Source: Vanilla planifolia (Eukaryota; Streptophyta; Magnoliopsida; Asparagales; Orchidaceae). Taken from it: 64,000 bases of DNA. Under the pieces are notes generated by a model that saw nothing but the letters and a program-made list of their open reading frames with translations, was not told where the DNA came from and did no database searches. Location of the stretch: NCBI GenBank assembly GCA_023846275.1, contig CM043877.1, forward strand, positions 12,755,107 to 12,819,106. The letters run 5' to 3'. Below are positions 32,411 to 44,002 of the stretch, piece after piece. The translations under genes and the position numbers were made by a program. Positions within the stretch are counted from its first letter, which is position 1. Each line of letters starts with the position of its first letter.

Positions 32411-35400
32411 TCCAAGGTTGACTAACGAAAATTATGATAATTGATGCATTCAATTTAAAGCCCTTCTTGGTTTGCAAGACCTTTGGATGATTGTTATCGA
32501 TGGCTTTGAAGAATCAAATGCTACTAAAGCGAAGAGGAAAGTGTTGAAAGAAAATCAGAAAAAAGACAAAAATGCATTGTTTTTTATATATCAAAGGTTT
32601 GATGAAGCTAATTTCTAGAAAGTTGCATAAGTGACTATAAGCATAAAATAAACTCAACACAATCTTTAAAGGTATTGAACGTGTGAAGCATGTATGTCTT
32701 CAAATCCTTAAAAGTAGTTGTAGTCAAAGATAAATGAAAATGTGACTATCTCCAATTATGTCTCACAATTAATCAATATTGTGAACTTGATGAAAAGAAA
32801 TAGAGAACAAATTGATGATGTACGTGTGATCGAAAAGGTCCTTCGTTCTTTAGCTTCTATGTTTCAGCATGTGATAACAACAATTAAAAAAATCTAAAGA
32901 TATAGATAAATTATCGATTAAAAAACTAAAAAAAGCTAATGAGTTCCTTACAAGTGCATGAGAAATGACTAAAGAAAAAGTTGAAATTGCACCTATTAAA
33001 TAAGCATTAGAGTCAAAGATAAATTTGAAAGAAGAAAATACCGTGAATAAAGAGAATTCAAATTCAAGGGAAAGAGGACAAGGTTTGTATCGAGGACATG
33101 GAAGATGTCATCTCCAAAAAAAATCTCAACAGAAAATTAATAAATCTTACACTTAAAATGGGCATGAAAGGAATTGTGCTTCTTGAGGTTGAAGACAAGA
33201 AAGAAATGTTGAATTTTATAATTGTCATAAGTTTGTTCATTATTCTTCTAATTATTGGCATAAAAATAACCAATCAAACTATACTAAAACATCACAAAAA
33301 GAGTCAATATCATTATTGGTTGAAAAAGAGGATAACAAAAGAGAAGATATATGATTTTTTGACTTAGAAGCAAGCAATCATATGTGTGAAAAAAGGCATT
33401 TATTTGATACAATTAAAATGAGCAAGTAAGTTTGAGTCTTGGAAACTCATCAAAGTTGAAAGTTGAAAGTAAAGGTAAAATAAAATTTATAAAGTGAATG
33501 AGTTTCTAATTATTATTTCAGATGCATATTTTATTCTTGATATGAAAAATAATATTCTAAGTATTAGGTAATTGATTAAGAACAAATATGTTATACATAT
33601 AGAGAATAGTTATCTTTTTTTGTAAGATTCAAAATGAATGACTATTACTAAAGTGAAGATGTCAACAAATTATATATTTTCTCTTCAATTAAAGTTAACA
33701 CATGAAGCCTGTTATCTTGGGCATCTTTCAAATGATTTTTTGAAATGACATCTAAATTATGGTCATCTTAACTTTGGAAGTTTGAAATTATTGGCAAAAG
33801 AAGGAATAGTGAAAGATATTCCTTTATTGGAGATCCAAATCATATATGTAAAGCTTGTATACTTGGAAAGTAATATCGTCTACCATTTCAAAAAAATAAA
33901 TCTTAGAGAGCTCAAAGATAATTGCACTTTATTCATATGGATATTTGAGGTTCATTGGTGCCATTATCTATTTGAGATAATAATTATTTTATTACTTTCA
34001 TGGATGACTTTAATAGAAATATATAGACATATTTTATTAAGGAGAAATCTACTATTATCTCTATATTTAAAGAGTTCAAATAAAAAATTAAAAAAAATTG
34101 AGTTATTCATTCAAAGCTTTAGATCTGATAGAGGTGATAAGTATATATCAAATAAATTTATTCAATTGTGTATGCTAGAAGGTACATAACATCAACTCAT
34201 CACACGTTATACTCTACAACAAAATGGAGTGTCTAAATGAAGAAATCGTATTATCCTTGATATGATAAGGACAATGGAGAGAGAGAAATATGTTAAAAGA
34301 ATTTTGGATAGAAGTAATTAATTGTTTAACTTATTTGTTGAATTGTTATCCTACTAAGATTGTACGTTATATGACTCTACAAGAAGCTTGGAGTGGATGT
34401 AAACCAAGTGTTTCTCATTTTTGCATATTTGTTTGTATTGCATATGCATAGGTACTTAATATATTAAGGAAGAAACTAGATGATAAAGATAAAATATATA
34501 TATTCATTGGGTATAGTGAGGAGTCAAAAGCTTACAAACTCTACAACCCTTTAACCAAAAAGACAATTATTAGTTGCGATGTTATTTTTGTAGAAGAAGA
34601 TACTTGAAAGTGGAAGAAAGAGAAGGATGATAAAATAATCACACTTGGATAAGAAGAAGAAATTCAAGATCAACAAACACATGATTTGAATTATCTAACA
34701 TGCTCTCTCTTAAGAACTATTATTATACAAAAGACAATACATCATATTGGCTTAAGTAGGAAGATGAAAAATTTACAAGAGATATACGAGCAAACTTTTA
34801 AGTATTCTAATTTATTTTATTATTTTGCTGATAATGAATCCATTTCTTTTGATAAAGTAGTGTAGGATATAAACTGATAAAAGGTTATAGATAAAGAAAT
34901 AATATTTATAGAAAAGAATAATACATAAGAATTAGTTCATCTCTCTCCTTAAAAAAACTCATAAGAGTAAAATGGGTTTATAAGATCAAGCATAAAACAC
35001 ATGGGACAGTAGATAGATACAAGGCGAGACTCGTGGCAAAATGTTTTAAGAAAAAATATGGTATGGACTATAACGAGGTAATTGCTTCACTTGCTCAATT
35101 TGATATAATGAAGTTGATTTTAGCACTTGCAGCACATCATAGATGAAATGTATGCTAACTTGATGTTAAATCTATATTTTTGAATGGTATTTTGGAAGAA
35201 ATATATATTGATTAACCTGAAGGTTATAAAATAGTGAGTGATCCACATAAAATCAATTGTTTGAAAAAAGCTTTATATGGATTCAAGCACCAAGAGTATC
35301 AAATTCTAAGATTGATAGATATTTTCAACAACAAGGATCTCAAAAATGTCTATTTAACCATATATTTTATACTAAGACAACTAACAATGATATTCTTATA

Positions 35401-36080
35401 GTTTGTCTTTATGTAGAAGATGTGCTTTATACAAGAAATTTTTTTTGAATTACTTAAAGAATTTAAAAAAAACATAAACATGAATTTGATATGACAAATA
35501 ATAGTAAAATATCATACTTTCTTGGCTTGGAAGTGAAGCATATGACAAATGGAATCTAAATCTCTCAAATAAAGTATGCTACTAAACTTCTAAAAAAGTT
35601 TAGAATGAAATATTACAAATCAGTGGTAACACTACTTGATATGAGAATGAACATAAATAGAGAAAGAGAAGAAAAAGACATTGACTCTACTTTATTTAAA
35701 AGTCTTGTTGGTACTCTTCGTTACCGCACTATCACAAGATCTAATATTCTATATTATGTTAGACTCATTAGTTAATATATAAAAATTCCGAAGGAAATAT
35801 ATTGGATGGTTGCAAAATGAATTCTAAGGTACATTAAAAGAACACTTGATTATGGTTTTTATTTTACTAGTTAAAGTGGGATAGATTTATATGACTATTC
35901 TAACAATGACTAAGGAGGTGATATAAATAAAAGAACGAGTATAACTGGTTATTATTTCTTCTTTGGTTTATTGATATTTATGTGAAGATCAATTAAACAA
36001 GATTTTATTGCATTTTCATCTCGTGAAGCAGAGTATATTACGAATTCGTCAACTGTTTGTGAAGCAATTTGGTTCAAAAT
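32411..36080 (+). pseudogene. copia gag-pol, broken
   Basis: Recognisable gag, protease, integrase, RT and RNase H stretches are separated by stop codons and frameshifts. Some stops are TGG to TGA at expected tryptophans, as in NYDN*CIQ near 32440, which is typical of methylated-cytosine decay. Open pieces such as 33098-33367, 33782-34189 and 35257-35448 are fragments of this pseudogene. Confidence 0.85.
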
Positions 36081-36358
36081 TTATTACAAGGGTTACATCA
36101 TTGATAAGAAGAGCCAACAATTATATTTATTGATAATATGTTAGCCATCAAATTAGTAAAAAAATCTAATTCAATATGGGAGAAGCAAGTATATCGAGAC
36201 AATGTATCATTTTTTTTATGATCATGTCAAAAATGAGACTATTAGCTTGGTATATTATAGTACTGAAGAACAAGTAGCTCATATTTTTACCAAATTACTT
36301 TGAGTGAAGATGTTTGAAGAATTATAAAATCAATTAGGCTTGAAGATACTTCAAGTTT

Positions 36359-36365
36359 GAGGGGG
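36359..36365 (+). other. polypurine tract
   Basis: GAGGGGG directly before the TG that opens the 3' LTR, where plus-strand priming occurs in LTR retroelements. Confidence 0.7.
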
Positions 36366-36700
36366 TGTAATTTTTAGCAAACTTTAAGTATTTGTTAGCA
36401 AACTTTAAGTATTTGTTAGTAAACTTTAAGTGTTTAAATAATCTTGAATTTTAAGTCGATAGTTATCGCATAGATTAGGAACAAATTTTTGAATTAGAAG
36501 TGAATATTTGGGAGATTATTTTCCTGTAAAATAGTGTAATTTCTACTTAATTGTTAGAGTAAATAAAATTAAATTATATTACTTTTGTCTTCCTACACCT
36601 TAGGGTTTCCGCTTCTATTTTTCAATTTCTCCTAAATAATCTTAAATGCAAATTTGTTGTTTGTAATTCTAGATTTGTTTTATTTTAGTTTATTTTTATG
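36366..36700 (+). repeat. 3' LTR of the copia element
   Basis: It is about 35 bases longer than the 5' LTR because a 21-base word, CAAACTTTAAGTATTTGTTAG, is repeated (starts at 36378, 36399 and, diverged, 36420). The two LTRs differ at many scattered positions, so the insertion is old. Confidence 0.8.
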
Positions 36701-38227
36701 AATATTGGTATATAAAATATACAAATGAAGACGATGATGTTAATGATATTAAAGTAGAGGAAGGTGGCAGAAAATTTTCTCATTATATTTTATCGGTGAT
36801 TTTATTTGCCTATCTCAGGGAAAGCGACAAACGCATTTGAGCAGCATCTTTTTATGCATGGGACAACCAATAATGTCATCAAACACGAAATCTTTAGGTA
36901 TGATAGGAGTTGGAGTCTTGCCACCCTTCAGTCATTTTTTGAAATTGTATTTGATGCCACAAAAATTGAAGTAACCCTTTTAAATTGGTGTTGATTGAGA
37001 AATTATCGTTTAGAAGGCCAAGCTTTTAGAGGTCATTCCTAAGGTAGAGTGCATACAGTGGTATTTCAAAATTAATGCTTTAGACACAAGATATATTCTA
37101 CAATGATTTGGCAAAAAAATAAGATGATAGATTATAAATTATCAAATGTGAGTATTCAAATAGGATAAGAATTTCCACCTTAATTAATGTTGAATTAAAA
37201 AAATATGAATTAACTGACAAAGCAAGTCATCAATCATGGTATGTTGAAAAAATGGTGAGAAAACATAACTATGAACTTTACATTTTGAGAAATCATGCAA
37301 TTCATTCACAATTAATATGTTGAAATCTTTGGAAGGTGAACTAAAAAAACTATGAAAAAAAATCAAAGTTGATCTCACAAATCATCTGCAACAATAACTC
37401 TCTATGTTTACACATATTTAGATGTCATCCTATAATCCAATCTAGTTAATAAGATAATTTACTTTATTATATCTAGGACTATATCTCATTTTTCAACAAA
37501 AGAAAGTGAAATGGATTAAGAAAGTTTTCTTGATCCCACCAACAACCAACCAATTAAAGATTAATATTTACATTAGCACTTCACAACATCACTCAATTAC
37601 TAGAGTTATAATGAGAGACTATAAAAGTAAACTCATTCATGCTATTCCTTAAACAATGGGGGAAAACAACAATGTTAGATGCTACTATTCATTTTGTAAA
37701 CAAAATCTTTTGCTAGTGTTCCAAACAAAAATTCAAAATGCTATCATTGAGATGGACAACAAAGAGGCTTACAAATACGACAGTATTATTACGAAATGTT
37801 CAAATTCTGTAAGTATTGTGCATTTTCAGAACAAATTATTCAAATCTAACGTACAATGATAAACTTCTCATACTTCTACAATGGCTTGCCAAGTGCTCAT
37901 CTGATCGCACTAGTATGACTTCAAATCCTATATCTATGTCGATGACAACAACCTATGAGTTCAATGTAAACAACAAACATCAAAGAAGTTCTGATCAAAC
38001 AAAATTCTACACTAATCGTCATACAATACAATGACATTCCAATTCATCTTTTGTAAAAAAAATGTTGGAATCCTAGGGTTTTGCAATTGCAATGTAGCAG
38101 ATGATATATTTTGGCTCATTACAAATTAAAATATAGCTAATATTGCAGTCTTTTTCAAATAATGTAATCTATTTTAAACAAAATTAAATATTATAAACCG
38201 CTTCTATCAACATGAAATGTTGTTAGT
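36701..38227. other. AT-rich DNA, no gene recognised
   Basis: Short frames at 36806-36994 and 37656-38034 have no recognisable motif. ATACAAATGAAGA(C/T)G near 36717 recurs near 38480, hinting that the stretch is bounded by a small repeat. Confidence 0.35.
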
Positions 38228-38476
38228 TTTTTACATTCGTCATTATGATTATGTGAGAAATAGTTAAAAAATTTGATTAAATTAATACTTTTTCTAAATG
38301 CTAACCGGTTATTTGACCGGTTCGCATTCGTAGCACACCAAGTTGGTCTAAGTTTCCTACATTTGTCATTATGATTATGTTAGAAACAGTTTAATATTTG
38401 ACTAATTTAATACTTTTTTCTAAATGGTGCAACGGTTATTTCACCGGCTAGTGTTCGTAACACACCAAGTTGGTAT
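38228..38476 (+). repeat. 125-bp tandem duplication
   Basis: Two units, period 125, share CAT(T/C)xGTCATTATGATTATGT, AGAAA(T/C)AGTT, ATTTAATACTTTTT.TAAATG, CGGTTATTT.ACCGG and CACACCAAGTTGGT. In the first unit AACCGG and CCGGTT form a small inverted repeat. Confidence 0.85.
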
Positions 38477-40019
38477 ACAAAAAATACAAATGAAGATGGT
38501 AATATTAATTATTACGCACCATTAAAATGAATCACTACATTTAATTTTGATTTAATTCATATTTCAATTTAATACATTCCTTATTAATGCACTTACATAG
38601 ACTATGAGAAAACATCTTATTTTTAAATTAGTAACACAACACCTAAGGATAAAAATTTGTAGGTGTTACAAAAACTAGGCTCAAATAATTTAACAAAAGT
38701 CTACTCGTTGACAATTTAGAGGGTGAGATTACATAATAAAGAAAAGAAAATTTGATCTTAATAAGCTGCAAATAGATAAAGAGGGAAAAAGCATAAAGAA
38801 ATAAAAAAAAATTCTCTGATTGCGCACCCTTCTCATGAGCTGAACTCCTAAGAACTTACTTATAGTGGGGGAGTTATAGTTTTTACATTGATATTGGCTT
38901 TAATTATATTGCATGTGTGTAAGCATTGGGGTGTTACTTTTAATTCATTAATTGTGGTTTAATTTTCTAGAACTTTGATAGAAACGAAATTACTATTATC
39001 ACTAGAAAACAGCAAAGGTCATCTCGATAATAGTTAACTACTTAGGTCAAAGTGTGTGTGACAAAGCTAACTTAAACCAAGGGTGATAAATATCCCTCTA
39101 AGTTTATCATCATTGAGGGATTGAAAATGTCACTATAGATGGATAAAAAGAGGAAAGGGGAATAGGTTTTAAATACTTCCCTAAAGGCTAAATAAGAGAC
39201 TACTCTATTTTGAAATGAATAGGTTTGAAGGTTTAACCCATTAGACAACTGATCTATAGTGGAAGATACCAACTTTATAATGTTTTCCATTGATATTATA
39301 TAACAATGCTTCTTGAGCTAATACAAGTTGACCCAGTCTATTGTTGTTTAATAATTGCAGGTTACACAAATATATTTTATGAGACTCTAAAGAAATAATA
39401 ATTAGAGAGAAGGATTTAGCATTTTACTCTTTTATTATTGTATTAGAAATTATGTATTCACATTTAAACTAATGGAGCGTAATAGATGTTGCTGTGACAA
39501 CGTATTTGACATATAAATTATTATGATTTTATTTAATTTCTTTTCAATAGAAGATAATGATGTTAAAGTTAGCAATACTTTTTAATGAGTTTCTTTTTGG
39601 AAAATATTTTAATTTTAAAGTTTGTTACAAGTTTAATTTTAATAGTGATTTGAACTATCAAAATAAAGCAATTGTTAGGATTATTTACAAAGATTTACTT
39701 GGTTTGTGGTTTAAAAAAAGCAAATTATATATCAATAAAGGATTTTAAAAATAAATATATCCAAATTAAAAAAATGATTTGAAAAAGGTTAAAAAATTAA
39801 ATAACTCTAAAAATGGGACACCAAACACCCTTCACTCAATATTATAAAACGTAGAAGTGCTATCATCATTATCATGAAGCTACATTTCTTGTTCTTAACA
39901 TATAATTTCTTTATTTATAGAACTACAAATAACTAATGCAAGTGAGATAAGTGAATTTCTCCATTTTAGCTAAAAATTAAAACTTTTTCAAAGCAGAAAA
40001 TGAGATAAGGTCAAACAGT
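38477..40019. other. AT-rich intergenic DNA
   Basis: No gene is recognised. Frames at 39072-39290 (-) and 39557-39748 show no domain. Confidence 0.4.
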
Positions 40020-40620
40020 ATGCGTCATGACTTTTATGAAGGTATTTATTGCATTTAGATAACCCCAATGACATAATTAGTCATTCATATAACATTTTTT
40101 TTGTCTTGAAAATAATCTTCCATCCACCACCTTCTTTAACCCTAATATGATGGTATCTTCACTTCAAATCAATCTTAGAGCAAATAACCAAGACTTGGTA
40201 TCAAGAACTGATACTTGATCATGATCTTGTTTATGGCTTGACTATCCACAAACATTCATCTATTGCCATGCCTTTTTAGAGTAATAAGGATAGCAACCAT
40301 GCAAGGTGATAACTCTCACTAATAAATCCTTTTTGAAGCAACTCTTAAACTTTTATTTTTTTTTTGTATCTAAGCATGCTTAGTTAGGTTTATTCAACTA
40401 AATGGAAATTTAGGTAAGGATGACCATACCATAAAGCCAATTTCGTGCTAAATACCTCCTAATAGAGATAATTAATTTGGTAACAATTTTGGATAAGTGT
40501 TCTTAAACTCCTCTAATTGCTCTTGAACATCTCTTGGAGTCGTAGTCTTTAAACTTGATTTTTCTCTTAATACTTTAACTACTAAGTATTAGATTGCTTC
40601 ACTCTCTTTTGTGTCATGCT
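40020..40620 (-). pseudogene. Ty3/gypsy reverse transcriptase remnant
   Basis: Reading the minus strand in order gives a LEEFKNTYPKLLPN segment (the pre-RT region), a KGFISES segment, VDSQAINKIMIKYQFLIP, SKIDLK*RYHHIRVKEG, WKIIFKTKKMLYE*L and LGLSK. This matches the gypsy RT series (VDSRAINKI.., SKIDLRSGYHQIR, FGLTNAP) in the right order. Two TGA stops replace expected codons, one of them a tryptophan, and there are several frameshifts. The catalytic YxDD part and the flanking integrase were not found, so only the first part of the RT survives. Confidence 0.8.
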
Positions 40621-42029
40621 TGAACAAATGTTGACTCAAAATATGTTGTCATGACCATGCTTATGACCAAACACATTAGTGTATAAATATCCAATCATTA
40701 GTTCATTAGACTTAAAACTTTCTTCTTCTTTATGATTTTATGATTATAACATCACTAATAATATAAGCACATTCTTATGTTGAATAAAAGCATATAATGT
40801 AACTTAAATTATATAGATTTTATAAAATCCTTACAATGGAAAAAAATAAACAAACCATGCAAAAAAAATAAAATAAAATAAAATATCAACATAACAAGCT
40901 TTGTGAGCTAACAAAGTGACAAAACAAGTTATTTCTTATGCTTTCTTTTTCTAAATTCTATCATTAATGTTGCATAATAAGTAAGTTATTATGGCAACTC
41001 AAATATCTCAATGAATATAATATAGTAATTTATTTGTTATAAAACCAAACCATATGTTATTCCTAAGATCCTAATTTGACTCATAATTCCTCTAGTATCT
41101 CGTCATGTGCCTACATAGCACCAAAAAGATTAGCAAAAATAAGATAAGTCACCATCTTATATATAGTATGAAAGGTCTAACAAATCATATTCATGTAAAA
41201 ATTACAAGAGTAAGACTCATGTCATATGTCAGGTCTTTATATATTTCAATATAACATGATTTTTTAATACATTATTATAATAAATGTGCAAATCATATGC
41301 TATTATTGTTCAATGCATTTTATGAATCATGCTGTGATAATTCCCCTTAGGACCCACTTTGTCTTGTAACTAATTAATTATTCAAACCATATATTTTTTC
41401 CATCTCAATATTGTTTCATTATAAAACAGATCTCCTTATTGGTGTATACTTATGAGACTTATTTTTTGCCCATTTTGATACCTTATGGGTCTATTTCCCT
41501 ATTGGCATATACCTCTTTATGAGTATGATGTCTTTTTATAGATAACCTCACATACATATAATATCTCTCATACATAGAAATGTAACAAGCTTTCATCCAA
41601 TATCCTATATTATCTAAGAATCCTAAGCTCTATGAGTGTTAACATCATGTCCTATAATATAACAAGAAAATCTTTTATTATATATAGTAAATAAATATAA
41701 AGAGTAAGTAAAGTAGCTGAGAAATAAAATGAAGTAGTAAATAAAGGAATGCAAGACAATATGTGAAGAGAGTATTATAATACATATATGGCCATGTAGA
41801 ACACTCATAACATATCTTATTTTTTTCTTTTCATATTTGTTTTTATTACTATTTCTTTGTTTTATTTTTGTTTTTCATACATGTATTCTTTCTTTGGACC
41901 TAGACTCTTTTTATGACTCTTATCCAAGCATGTAGAGATCCTATATCACACCTCATCATCACAACCTTAATATTTAGACATGTTTTGGTAACATATCTAA
42001 ACATCTATTGTTGTAATTTGTGCTCAACT
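40621..42029. other. AT-rich intergenic DNA
   Basis: No gene is recognised. It includes a short AAAAT/AAAAT microsatellite near 40862-40883. Confidence 0.4.
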
Positions 42030-43560
42030 AATGCATAAGAGGTAGGTAAATTATGTTTTGAACTTTTTACTATTTTTAAAATCTTTTCTTAAATAAAATT
42101 TAGAAATCATAAAAAAATTGATTTAATAATTTTGTTAAATAAAAATTATAAAAAGAAAATAGAAATTTTATGGTTTTAAAACATTTTATGCCTAATAAAA
42201 ATAATTTTGGTAAATTTCTTTTATATATGTTTCTAATTAAATATTATTAAATAAGAAAAATATCATAACTTACATAATAATAAAGAAAATAAAAATAGTA
42301 AAAATTTTTAGGTAATTTGACCTAACCCGTGCTTACATCCACCCCTAATCAACTCAATCAGATTCTACTAACAAAACCACTCACTTTAGTCATAATAGGT
42401 AGAAATAATTTTTACAAATCATACTCTTTTACTATAGTAAGTAGGGGTTTTACTATCACAATCTTAATTTAAAAACCTACAAGATTGAAGCACAATATAA
42501 AATAATAATTAATCATAATATTTTATTAAACACTTGTAAAAACATATATAATACAAATCTATGGATTATAATATTAGAATATAAATACATTTATAAAAAT
42601 ATCTATTACAAGTTAAATGATATAATTTTTAAAATATTATATTAAAAGATTTATTGATGTGTGCTAATATTATTAAGAAAAATATAATCATTACAAATCT
42701 TATAATAATATGATTTTTTTGAAAAATAAAATAGGAAAAAGGAAATAAAAAATTAATTATAAAGAAGTCGCCAATAAGATGTGCGATCCAAGAGAATGCT
42801 GAAGCAAGAAAGAGAAAAAAATGAGTTGCAAGTATCACTCCAACAATGACATCAAAATTGGATTGTAATTCTTGGTTTTGCTCATTCTCTTTCCAAAAAA
42901 ATTAATGTAGTAAAGTAAAATCATCCTTTTTTCAACTCCTAAGGCACATTTATTTTATTAGAATATTTTAAAGTAAAATAGAATTTTTTAACAGTTAAAA
43001 AATCACTTGAAATAGCCATTAAAATTTCAAATTTCAAAGCAAAGACACAACTTTTTGGAATTCAGATTTTGAGCAAGAATAACAACCGTCCTTTGATTTA
43101 GGTGGACAAAATAAAAGTTGCTCGATTAGAATGTTGAATTAAGGGTCCAAATATAATCCAAATAGTGTTTGATCTAGATTGTTAGATGGACAGTTAGATG
43201 GAATACATTATTACAAAAGCGGGCATGATTCAAACCGTTCGATCATGACATCACGCAATTAGACGAAACTAGTTTGCCTTAGTATAGAAGCAAACAAAGG
43301 CTGATTTTTAGTCCCACATTGTAGGCTGTAGATGATGTTTAATATTTTTAAAACTTCTTCTCAACTTATACGTCAGTCGAATGGGGTTAGCTACACTTTG
43401 GTGCTCTTGAGAAATCATACCAAGTCACCTACACACATAAACACCCCACCCCCTCCCACACCTTTAAGCCTATTGCTCAGCATTTTGGTCCATTTAGTCA
43501 AATTATTTGGGCTTGGTCATGTTTTGGTTTCCTAGAATAAATTTTTTAAAACCATCTTTT
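42030..43560 (+). mobile_element. AT-decayed relative of the GC-rich repeat (copy 3)
   Basis: CATAAGAGGTAGGTAAATTATG near 42034 corresponds to the CACAAGAGGGG..GTGAATTGTG head. At 42310-42370 there is TTTAGGTAATTTGACCTAACCCGTGCTTACATCCACCCC, written here in two halves TTTAGGTAATTTGACC and CCCGTGCTTACATCCACCCC. Near 43200-43330 come an AGTTAGATGGA..GCGGGCATGAT block, CCGTTCGATCATG and TTTTTAGTCCCACATTG. Most CpG sites of copies 1 and 2 appear as TpG or CpA. It is an old copy. Confidence 0.65.
43311..43345 (+). promoter_or_regulatory. retained USE-like motif in copy 3
   Basis: GTCCCACATTG at 43311-43321 is closer to the plant USE consensus than in copies 1 and 2. The TATA is decayed (TTTAATAT near 43338) and the spacing is changed. 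Confidence 0.3.
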
Positions 43561-43744
43561 ATATATTTATTATTTTTTATTTCTTTTAAAGTATTTTTAT
43601 ACTTATTAAAATATCAGAATATTTTTACAACTACTAAACAATAATATGTAAGAAATTAATAATAATCCATGTGAATGAATGATGTTATACAATATATTAT
43701 ATCATATATAAATAAGTGATATGATAAATAATCAAATTAGAAGA

Positions 43745-44002
43745 TGTTTTGGAGACAGACTCTTGATGGTTAGCTACTTCACAAGAGTTTGATCAATGAC
43801 TCTTTTGTTATTTAGGCCATAACTAGAGCATAACCACTAACACTGCTTGACATTACTTCACTTGTGGATTGCTCTAGAAGACATCTAGTAAAAATTTCTA
43901 ATTAATTGATCCTGTGAGAGCTTATGATGCATGACCTAAAAGGTACTCGAGAAATGTATTAGATAAACTAACATAATGATTTTGTTGTCATCAAAGAAGT
44001 GG
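43745..44002 (-). repeat. dispersed repeat, inverted copy of 14966-15225
   Basis: Colinear with 14966-15225 on the opposite strand (TTTGATGACAACAA at its minus-strand start, CCATCAAGAGT near its end). Confidence 0.6.

Larger units (their letters stand above)
31899..36700 (+). mobile_element. degenerate full-length Ty1/copia retrotransposon (4.8 kb)
   Basis: The order is 5' LTR, primer site, gag, protease, integrase, reverse transcriptase, RNase H, polypurine tract and 3' LTR. That domain order defines Ty1/copia. Gag begins near 32411 with PRLTNENYDN and LLGLQDLWMIV, with a zinc-knuckle trace near 33210-33255. The protease trace is DLEASNHMC. The GAG-pre-integrase has GHLNFGSLKLL (near 33765) and CKACILGK. 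The integrase has FRSDRGDKY and QQNGV near 34120-34230. The RT has DRYKARLVAK (near 35010) and LYVEDVLYT for the YVDD box (near 35410). The RNase H has SREAEYI near 36020. Stops and frameshifts break every domain, so it cannot transpose by itself. It lies tail-away from the P450, with its 5' LTR nearest the P450 promoter. No clear target duplication was seen. Confidence 0.9.

Noticed and set aside
31894..36705. Target-site duplication of the copia element
   Set aside because: The bases before 31899 (TAGAT) and after 36700 (AATAT) do not match, so none is claimed; the exact LTR ends may have mutated.
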